A DNA stretch of 64,000 nt from Fistularia commersonii (lineage: Eukaryota > Chordata > Actinopteri > Syngnathiformes > Fistulariidae): contig JBBMNZ010000035.1 of assembly GCA_037954325.1 (NCBI GenBank), forward strand, positions 10,733,501 through 10,797,500, given 5' to 3'. Each line of letters starts with the position of its first letter. Within the stretch, counting starts at the first letter, position 1. Positions 1 to 8,520 of this stretch are shown here, piece after piece. The position numbers were made by a program, and so were the translations under genes. The notes under the pieces are model-generated. The model had not been told where the DNA came from. It saw only the letters and a program-made list of their open reading frames with translations, and did not search any database.

Positions 1-524
1 ATCCAGCAAAAAGTTTGAAAGATATAGCCATAGGGTAGATAAGCGCTTATCTCATCGAGTTGGAGCGTTTTTGATTAGGAGTGGCAATAACTTTTGAATT
101 TCATCAAGCTGGTGTCTGCCGTTGAAATATGTTGTTTAGGACATGATTCTGCACAATATATGTCAAATTTAGTGTAATCCCTTCGCAGGTTCACAAGATA
201 TAGCCGTTCGTTCAAAAAGTGCTTATCTCACCGAGTTGGAGCGTTTTTGATTAGGAGTGGCAATAACTTTTGAATTTCATGAAGCTGGTGTCTGCCGTTG
301 AAATATGTTGTTTAGGACATGATTCAGCACAATATATGTCAAATTTAGTGTTATCCCTTCACAGGTTCACAAGATATAGCCATTCGTTTAAAAAGTGCTT
401 ATCTCACCGAGTTGAAGCGTTTTTGATTAGGAGTGGCAATAACTTTAGAATGTCATCAAGCTGGTTTTTGCTGTTGAAATATGTTGTTTAGGACATGATT
501 CTTCACAATATAAGTCAAATTCAG

Positions 525-700
525 TGTAATCCAGCTACATTTTTGAAAGATATAGCCATAGGGTCAAAAAGCGCTTATCTCATCGAGTTGGAGCGTTTTT
601 GATTAGGAGTGGCAATAACTTTTGAATTTCATCAAGCTGGTTTCTGCTGTTGAAAATTGTTGTTTAGGACATGATTCTGCACAATATAAGTCAAATTCAG
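525..700 (+). repeat. Exemplar monomer, type B
   Basis: This is the 176-bp unit counted from 'tgtaatcc' to the next 'tgtaatcc'. Type B is defined by 'ccagctacatttttgaaag', 'ccatagggtc', 'aaaagcgcttatctcatcg' and 'gagttggagcg'. It is usually preceded by 'aatataagtcaaattcag', so its variant states extend upstream of the conventional monomer start. It contains the perfect palindrome AAGCGCTT, which type A lacks. Confidence 0.9.
569..576 (+). other. Exemplar of AAGCGCTT palindrome in type B
   Basis: Type B monomers have a perfect 8-bp palindrome AAGCGCTT, whereas type A has AAGTGCTT, type C AAGTTCTT and type F AAGTCCTT at the same position. It creates an AGCGCT restriction site that can be used to tell the types apart. 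No function is implied by the sequence alone. Confidence 0.6.
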
Positions 701-876
701 TGTAATCCAGCTACATTTTTGAAAGATATAGCCATAGGGTAAAAAAGCGCTTATCTCATCGAGTTGGAGCGTTTTTGATCAGGACTGGCCATAACTTTTG
801 AATTTCATCAAGATGGTTTCTGATTTTTAAATATGTTGTTTAGGACATGATTCTGCACAATATATGTCAAATTTAG

Positions 877-1052
877 TGTAATCCCTTCACAGGTTCACAA
901 GATATAGCCATTCGTTCAAAAAGTGCTTATCTCACCGAGTTGAAGCGTTTTTGATTAGGAGTGGCAATAACTTTTGAATTTCATCAAGCTGGTTTCTGCC
1001 GTTGTTATATGTTTTTTAGGACATGATTCTGCACAATATATGTCAAATTCAG
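877..1052 (+). repeat. Exemplar monomer, type A
   Basis: Type A is defined by 'tgtaatcccttcacagg', 'ttcacaagatatagcc', 'attcgttcaaaaagtgc' and 'caccgagttgaagcg', and is normally preceded by 'aatatatgtcaaatttag'. It is the commonest type in the left subarray. The TTCG-containing word resembles the CENP-B box (see findings). This copy ends with the 'cgttgttatatg' variant of the otherwise constant half. Confidence 0.9.
910..926 (+). other. Exemplar of CENP-B-box-like word
   Basis: The 17 bases 'attcgttcaaaaagtgc' align to the mammalian CENP-B box consensus (NTTCGNNNNANNCGGGN) at seven of its nine fixed positions: TTCG, the central A, and the second and fourth of the CGGG bases. Type A monomers carry it. 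Type B ('tagggtc') and type D lack the TTCG. The match is only partial and the word sits in a low-complexity context, so it may be chance. Confidence 0.35.
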
Positions 1053-1228
1053 TGTAATCCAGCAACAAGTTTGAAAGATATAGCCATCCGTTCAAAAAGT
1101 TCTTATCTCACCGAGTTGAAGCGTTTTTAATTAGGAGTGGCAATAACTTTTGAATTTCATCAAGCTGGTTTCTGCTGTTGAAATATGTTGTTTAGGACAT
1201 GATTCTGAATAATATACGTCAAATTTAG
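1053..1228 (+). repeat. Exemplar monomer, type C
   Basis: Type C combines a B-like start ('ccagcaacaagtttgaaag') with an A-like end ('ccatccgttcaaaaagttc', 'caccgagttgaagcg') and usually has 'gcgtttttaattagg' rather than 'gcgtttttgattagg'. It looks like an old A/B recombinant that was then amplified as its own type. It recurs at regular places inside the 9-mer and 13/14-mer blocks. Confidence 0.85.
1154..1184 (+). other. Exemplar of conserved imperfect dyad (hairpin potential)
   Basis: In the constant half of the monomer, 'atttca' pairs perfectly with 'tgaaat' 19 bases downstream. Inside these arms, after a T-T mismatch, a C-G pair and a one-base bulge, 'agc' can pair with 'gct', leaving an 8-base loop 'tggtttct'. 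The same 31 bases recur in a large share of monomers across both subarrays. Variants 'gtgtctgccg', 'tttctgatttttaaat' and 'cgttgttatatg' weaken it. Whether it forms in vivo is not shown by the sequence. Confidence 0.6.
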
Positions 1229-1659
1229 TGTAATCCCTTCACAGGTTCACAAGATATAGCCATTCGTTCAAAAAGTGCTTATCTCACCGAGTTGAAGCGT
1301 TTTTGATTAGGAGAGTGAATAACTTTTGAATTTCATCCAGCTGGTATCTGCTGTTGAAATATGTTGTTTAGGACATGATTTTGCACAATATATGTCAAAT
1401 TTAGTGTAATCCCTTCACAGGTTCACAAGATATAGCCATTCGTTTAAAAAGTGCTTATCTCACCGAGTTGAAGCGTTTTTGATTAGGAGTGGCAATAACT
1501 TTAGAATGTCATCAAGCTGGTTTTTGCTGTTGAAATATGTTGTTTAGGACATGATTCTTCACAATATAAGTCAAATTCAGTGTAATCCAGCTACATTTTT
1601 GAAAGATATAGCCATAGGGTCAAAAAGCGCTTATCTCATCGAGTTGGAGCGTTTTTGAT

Positions 1660-4600
1660 TAGGAGTGGCAATAACTTTTGAATTTCATCAAGCTGGTTTC
1701 TGCTGTTGAAATATGTTGTTTAGGACATGATTCTGCACAATATAAGTCAAAGTCAGTGTAATCCAGCTACATTTTTGAAAGATATAGCCATAGGGTAAAA
1801 AAGCGCTTATCTCATCGAGTTGGAGCGTTTTTGATCAGGACTGGCCATAACTTTTGAATTTCATCAAGATGGTTTCTGATTTTTAAATATGTTGTTTAGG
1901 ACATGATTCTGCACAATATATGTCAAATTTAGTGTAATCCCTTCACAGGTTCACAAGATATAGCCATTTGTTCAAAAAGTGCTTATCTCACCGAGTTGAA
2001 GCGTTTTTGATTAGGAGTGAAAATAACTTTTGAATTTCATCAAGCTGGTTTCTGCCGTTGTTATATGTTGTTTAGGACATGATTCTGCACAATATATGTC
2101 AAATTCAGTGTAATCCAGCAACAAGTTTGAAAGATATAGCCATCCGTTCAAAAAGTTCTTATCTCACCGAGTTGAAGCGTTTTTAATTAGGAGTGGCAAT
2201 AACTTTTGAATTTCATCAAGCTGGTTTCTGCTGTTGAAATATGTTGTTTAGGACATGATTCTGCATAATATACGTCAAATTTAGTGTAATCCCTTCACAG
2301 GTTCACAAGATATAGCCATTTGTTCAAAAAGTGCTTATCTCACCGAGTTGGAGCGTTTTTGATTAGGAGTGGCAATAACTTTTGAATTACATAAAGCTGA
2401 TGTCTGCCGTTGAAATATGTTGTTTAGGACATGATTCTGCACAATATATGTCAAATTTAGTGTAATCCCTTCACAGGTTCACAAAATATAGCCATTCGTT
2501 CAAAAAGTGCTTATCTCACCGAGTTGGAGCGTTTTTGATTAGGAGTGGCAATAACTTTTGAATTTCATTAAGCTGGTGTTTGCCGTTGAAATATGTTGTT
2601 TAGGACATGATTCTGCACAATATAAGTCAAATTCAGTGTAATCCAGCAACAAGTTTGAAAGATATAGCCATCCGTTCAAAAAGTTCTTATCTCACCGAGT
2701 TGAAGCGTTTTTAATTAGGAGTGGCAATAACTTTTGAATTTCATCAAGCTGGTTTCTGCTGTTGAAATATGTTGTTTAGGACATGATTCTGCATAATATA
2801 CGTCAAATTTAGTGTAATCCCTTCACAGGTTCACAAGATATAGCCATTTGTTCAAAAAGTGCTTATCTCACCGAGTTGAAGCGTCTTTGATTAGGAGTGG
2901 CAATAACTTTTGAATTACATTAAGCTGGTGTCTGCCGTTGAAATATGTTGTTTAGGACATGATTCTGCACAATATATGTCAAATTTAGTGTAATCCCTTC
3001 ACAGGTTCACAAGATATAGCCATTCGTTCAAAAAGTGCTTATCTCACCGAGTTGGAGCGTTTTTGATTAGGAGTGGCAATAACTTTTGAATTTCATTAAG
3101 CTGGTGTTTGCCGTTGAAATATGTTGTTTAGGACATGATTCTGCACAATATATGTCAAATGTTGTGTAATCCAGCAACAAGTTTGAAAGATATAGCCATC
3201 CGTTCAAAAAATTCTTATCTCACCGAGTTGAAGCGTTTTTAATTCGGAGTGGCAATAACTTTTGAATTTCATCAAGCTGGTTTCTGCTGTTGAAATATGT
3301 TGTTTAGGACATGATTCTGCACAATATAAGTCAAAGTCAGTGTAATCCAGCTACATTTTTGAAAGATATAGCCATAGGGTAAAAAAGCGCTTATCTCATC
3401 GAGTTGGAGCGTTTTTGATCAGGACTGGCCATAACTTTTGAATTTCATCAAGATGGTTTCTGATTTTTAAATATGTTGTTTAGGACATGATTCTGCACAA
3501 TATATGTCAAATTTAGTGTAATCCCTTCACAGGTTCACAAGATATAGCCATTTGTTCAAAAAGTGCTTATCTCACCGAGTTGAAGCGTTTTTGATTAGGA
3601 GTGAAAATAACTTTTGAATTTCATCAAGCTGGTTTCTGCCGTTGTTATATGTTGTTTAGGACATGATTCTGCACAATATATGTCAAATTCAGTGTAATCC
3701 AGCAACAAGTTTGAAAGATATAGCCATCCGTTCAAAAAGTTCTTATCTCACCGAGTTGAAGCGTTTTTAATTAGGAGTGGCAATAACTTTTGAATTTCAT
3801 CAAGCTGGTTTCTGCTGTTGAAATATGTTGTTTAGGACATGATTCTGCATAATATACGTCAAATTTAGTGTAATCCCTTCACAGGTTCACAAGATATAGC
3901 CATTTGTTCAAAAAGTGCTTATCTCACCGAGTTGGAGCGTTTTTGATTAGGAGTGGCAATAACTTTTGAATTACATAAAGCTGATGTCTGCCGTTGAAAT
4001 ATGTTGTTTAGGACATGATTCTGCACAATATATGTCAAATTTAGTGTAATCCCTTCACAGGTTCACAAAATATAGCCATTCGTTCAAAAAGTGCTTATCT
4101 CACCGAGTTGGAGCGTTTTTGATTAGGAGTGGCAATAACTTTTGAATTTCATTAAGCTGGTGTTTGCCGTTGAAATATGTTGTTTAGGACATGATTCTGC
4201 ACAATATAAGTCAAATTCAGTGTAATCCAGCAACAAGTTTGAAAGATATAGCCATCCGTTCAAAAAGTTCTTATCTCACCGAGTTGAAGCGTTTTTAATT
4301 AGGAGTGGCAATAACTTTTGAATTTCATCAAGCTGGTTTCTGTTGTTGAAATATGTTGTTTAGGACATGATTCTGCATAATATACGTCAAATTTAGTGTA
4401 ATCCCTTCACAGGTTCACAAGATATAGCCATTTGTTCAAAAAGTGCTTATCTCACCGAGTTGAAGCGTCTTTGATTAGGAGTGGCAATAACTTTTGAATT
4501 ACATTAAGCTGGTGTCTGCCGTTGAAATATGTTGTTTAGGACATGATTCTGCACAATATATGTCAAATTTAGTGTAATCCCTTCACAGGTTCACAAGATA

Positions 4601-4895
4601 TAGCCATTCGTTCAAAAAGTGCTTATCTCACCGAGTTGGAGCGTTTTTGATTAGGAGTGGCAATAACTTTTGAATTTCATTAAGCTGGTGTTTGCCGTTG
4701 AAATATGTTGTTTAGGACATGATTCTGCACAATATATGTCAAATGTTGTGTAATCCAGCAACAAGTTTGAAAGATATAGCCATCCGTTCAAAAAATTCTT
4801 ATCTCACCGAGTTGAAGCGTTTTTAATTCGGAGTGGCAATAACTTTTGAATTTCATCAAGCTGGTTTCTGCTGTTGAAATATGTTGTTTAGGACA
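1660..4895 (+). repeat. HOR block L2: 9-mer, offset 1584 bp
   Basis: 'aggactggcc' at 1837/3421 and the rare 'gaagcgtctttgatt' at about 2878/4462 give an offset of exactly 9 monomers. Rare shared states such as 'gtcaaagtcag' (about 1745/3329) support descent from one unit. Copies are about 1660-3243 and 3244-4895. Few differences were seen, e.g. 'tttctgttgttg' near 4340 against 'tttctgctgttg' near 2756. It overlaps block L1, so the two amplifications share monomers. Confidence 0.87.
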
Positions 4896-5749
4896 TGATT
4901 CTGCATAATATACGTCAAATTTAGTGTAATCCCTTCACAGGTTCACAAGATATAGCCATTCGTTCAAAAAGTGCTTATCTCACCGAGTTGAAGCGTTTTT
5001 GATTAGGAGTGGCAATAACTTTAGAATTTCATCAAGCTGGTTTTTGCTGTTGAAATATGTTGTTTAGGACATGATTCTGCACAATATAAGTCAAATTCAG
5101 TGTAATCCAGCAAAAAGTTTGAAAGATATAGCCATAGGGTAGATAAGCGCTTATCTCATCGAGTTGGAGCGTTTTTGATTAGGAGTGGCAATAACTTTTG
5201 AATTTCATCAAGCTGGTGTCTGCCGTTGAAATATGTTGTTTAGGACATGATTCTGCACAATATATGTCAAATTTAGTGTAATCCCTTCGCAGGTTCACAA
5301 GATATAGCCGTTCGTTCAAAAAGTGCTTATCTCACCGAGTTGGAGCGTTTTTGATTAGGAGTGGCAATAACTTTTGAATTTCATGAAGCTGGTGTCTGCC
5401 GTTGAAATATGTTGTTTAGGACATGATTCAGCACAATATATGTCAAATGTTGTGTAATCCCTTCACAGGTTCACAAGATATAGCCATTCGTTCAAAAAGT
5501 GCTTATCTCACCGAGTTGAAGCGTTTTTGATTAGGAGTGAAAATAACTTTTGAATTTCATCAAGCTGGTTTCGGCTGTTGAAATATGTTGTTTAGGACAT
5601 GATTCTTCACAATATAAGTCAAATTCAGTGTAATCCAGCTACATTTTTGAAAGATATAGCCATAGGGTCAAAAAGCGCTTATCTCATGGAGTTGGAGTGT
5701 TTTTGATTAGGAGTGGCAATAACTTTTGAATTTCATCAAGCTGGTTTCT

Positions 5750-8520
5750 GCTGTTGAAAATTGTTGTTTAGGACATGATTCTGCACAATATAAGTCAAAT
5801 TCAGTGTAATCCAGCCACAAGTTTAAAAGATATAGCCATAGGGTCAAAAAGTGCTTATCTCATCGAGTTGGAGCGTTTTTGATTAGGAGTGGCAATAACT
5901 TTTGAATTACATCAAGCTGGTGTCTGCCGTTGAAATATGTTGTTTAGGACATGATTATGCACAATATATGTCAAATTTAGTGTAATCCCTTCACAGGTTC
6001 ACAAGATATAGCCATTCGTTCAAAAACTGCTTATCTCACCGAGTTGGAGCGTTTTTGATTAGGAGTGGCAATAACTTTTGAAGTTCATTAAGCTGGTGTT
6101 TGCCGTTGAAATATGTTGTTTAGGACATGATTTTGCACAATATATGTCAAATGTTGTGTAATCCAGCAACAAGTTTGAAAGATATAGCCATCCGTTCAAA
6201 AAGTTCTTATCTGAACGAGTTGAAGCGTTTTTAATTAGGAGTGGCAATAACTTTTGAATTTCATCAAGCTGGTTTCTGCCGTTGTTATATGTTGTTTAGG
6301 ACATGATTCTGCACAATATAAGTCAAATTCAGTGTAATCCAGCAACAAGTTTGAAAGATATAGCCATCCGTTCAAAAAGTGCTTATCTCACCGAGTTGAA
6401 GCGTTTTTAATTAGGAGTGGCAATAACTTTTGAATTTCATCAAGCTGGTTTCTGCTGTTGAAATATGTTGTTTAGGACATGATTCTGCACAATATACGTC
6501 AAATTTAGTGTAATCCCTTCACAGGTTCACAAGATATAGCCATTCGTTTAAAAAGTGCTTATCTCACCGAGTTGAAGCGTTTTTGATTAGGAGTGGCAAT
6601 AACTTTAGAATTTCATCAAGCTGGTTTTTGCTGTTGAAATATGTTGTTTAGGACATGATTCTGCACAATATAAATCAAATTCAGTGTAATCCAGCAACAA
6701 GTTTGAAAGATATAGCCATAGGGTAGAAAAGCGCTTATCTCATCGAGTTGGAGCGTTTTTGATTAGGAGTGGCAATAACTTTTGAATTTCATCAAGCTGG
6801 TGTCTGCCGTTGAAATATGTTGTTTAGGACATGATTCTGCACAATATAAGTCAAATTTAGTGTAATCCCTTCGCAGGTTCACAAGATATAGCCGTTCGTT
6901 CAAAAAGTGCTTATCTCACCGAGTTGGAGCGTTTTTGATTAGGAGTGGCAATAACTTTTGAATTTCATCAAGCTGGTGTCTGCCGTTGAAATATGTTGTT
7001 TAGGACATGATTCAGCACAATATATGTCAAATGTTGTGTAATCCCTTCACAGGTTCACAAGATATAGCCATTCGTTCAAAAAGTGCTTATCTCACCGAGT
7101 TGAAGCGTTTTTGATTAGGAGTGGCAATAACTTTAGAATTTCATCAAGCTGGTTTTTGCTGTTGAAAATTGTTGTTTAGGACATGATTCTGCACAATATA
7201 AGTCAAATTCAGTGTAATCCAGCCACAAGTTTAAAAGATATAGCCATAGGGTCAAAAAGTGCTTATCTCATCGAGTTGGAGCGTTTTTGATTAGGAGTGG
7301 CAATAACTTTTGAATTACATCAAGCTGGTGTCTGCCGTTGAAATATGTTGTTTAGGACATGATTCTGCACAATATATGTCAAATTTAGTGTAATCCCTTC
7401 ACAGGTTCACAAGATATAGCCATTCGTTCAAAAACTGCTTATCTCACCGAGTTGGAGCGTTTTTGATTAGGAGTGGCAATAACTTTTGAAGTTCATTAAG
7501 CTGGTGTTTGCCGTTGAAATATGTTGTTTAGGACATGATTTTGCACAATATATGTCAAATGTTGTGTAATCCAGCAACAAGTTTGAAAGATATAGCCATC
7601 CGTTCAAAAAGTTCTTATCTGAACGAGTTGAAGCGTTTTTAATTAGGAGTGGCAATAACTTTTGAATTTCATCAAGCTGGTTTCTGCCGTTGTTATATGT
7701 TGTTTAGGACATGATTCTGCACAATATAAGTCAAATTCAGTGTAATCCAGCAACAAGTTTGAAAGATATAGCCATCCGTTCAAAAAGTGCTTATCTCACC
7801 GAGTTGAAGCGTTTTTAATTAGGAGTGGCAATAACTTTTGAATTTCATCAAGCTGGTTTCTGCTGTTGAAATATGTTGTTTAGGACATGATTCTGCACAA
7901 TATACGTCAAATTTAGTGTAATCCCTTCACAGGTTCACAAGATATAGCCATTCGTTTAAAAAGTGCTTATCTCACCGAGTTGAAGCGTTTTTGATTAGGA
8001 GTGGCAATAACTTTAGAATTTCATCAAGCTGGTTTTTGCTGTTGAAATATGTTGTTTAGGACATGATTCTGCACAATATAAATCAAATTCAGTGTAATCC
8101 AGCAACAAGTTTGAAAGATATAGCCATAGGGTAGAAAAGCGCTTATCTCATCGAGTTGGAGCGTTTTTGATTAGGAGTGGCAATAACTTTTGAATTTCAT
8201 CAAGCTGGTGTCTGCCGTTGAAATATGTTGTTTAGGACATGATTCTGCACAATATAAGTCAAATTTAGTGTAATCCCTTCGCAGGTTCACAAGATATAGC
8301 CGTTCGTTCAAAAAGTGCTTATCTCACCGAGTTGGAGCGTTTTTGATTAGGAGTGGCAATAACTTTTGAATTTCATGAAGCTGGTGTCTGCCGTTGAAAT
8401 ATGTTGTTTAGGACATGATTCAGCACAATATATGTCAAATGTTGTGTAATCCCTTCACAGGTTCACAAGATATAGCCATTCGTTCAAAAAGTGCTTATCT
8501 CACCGAGTTGAAGCGTTTTT
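5750..8520 (+). repeat. HOR block L3: 8-mer, offset 1408 bp
   Basis: 'ccagccacaagtttaaaag' at 5811/7219 and 'gttgaaaattg' at about 5753/7161 give exactly 8 monomers. The stretch with 'ctgaacgagttgaag' (about 6211/7619) is unique to these two copies. The sequence spanning 6059-6247 is identical in both copies, down to a fortuitous minus-strand open frame that I do not regard as a gene. The junction near 7100-7165 is a chimeric monomer (see findings). Confidence 0.9.

Larger units (their letters stand above)
335..2340 (+). repeat. HOR block L1: 6-mer, offset 1056 bp
   Basis: Diagnostic words repeat at 381/1437 ('cattcgttta' with 'gaatgtcatcaag' and 'gattcttcac' following) and 781/1837 ('aggactggcc' with 'tttctgatttttaaatatg'). 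Copies are about 335-1390 and 1391-2340. They differ by scattered substitutions, so this is not the newest event. Confidence 0.85.

Noticed and set aside
270..491. Plus-strand open frame of 73 codons beginning 'MNF', with similar ones at 30888, 34406, 38624, 49230, 59094 and 60151
   Set aside because: Each lies wholly in satellite monomers and recurs only with the duplicated blocks. As 176 is not a multiple of three, the frame reads one monomer in successive frames and soon stops. There is no domain, promoter or coding bias.
870..960. Promoter-like or terminator-like words (TATA-like 'gatatag', T-runs in 'gcgtttttgatt')
   Set aside because: They occur in every monomer as part of the repeat, with no gene to serve. 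I cannot support a regulatory role from the sequence.
877..1052. Ancient internal duplication inside the monomer ('gattagga' and 'tttagga' about 62 bp apart)
   Set aside because: The similarity does not extend beyond the short word, and flanking bases do not align.
1..4895. Strict A/B dimeric (352-bp) organisation
   Set aside because: Types follow one another irregularly (e.g. B, A, A, B, B, A, C, A, A, B from base 1), so there is no constant dimer.
6059..6247. Identical 62-codon minus-strand frames at 6059-6247 and 7467-7655
   Set aside because: Identity is explained by the 1408-bp block duplication, not by protein constraint. The same strand in neighbouring monomers is full of stops.
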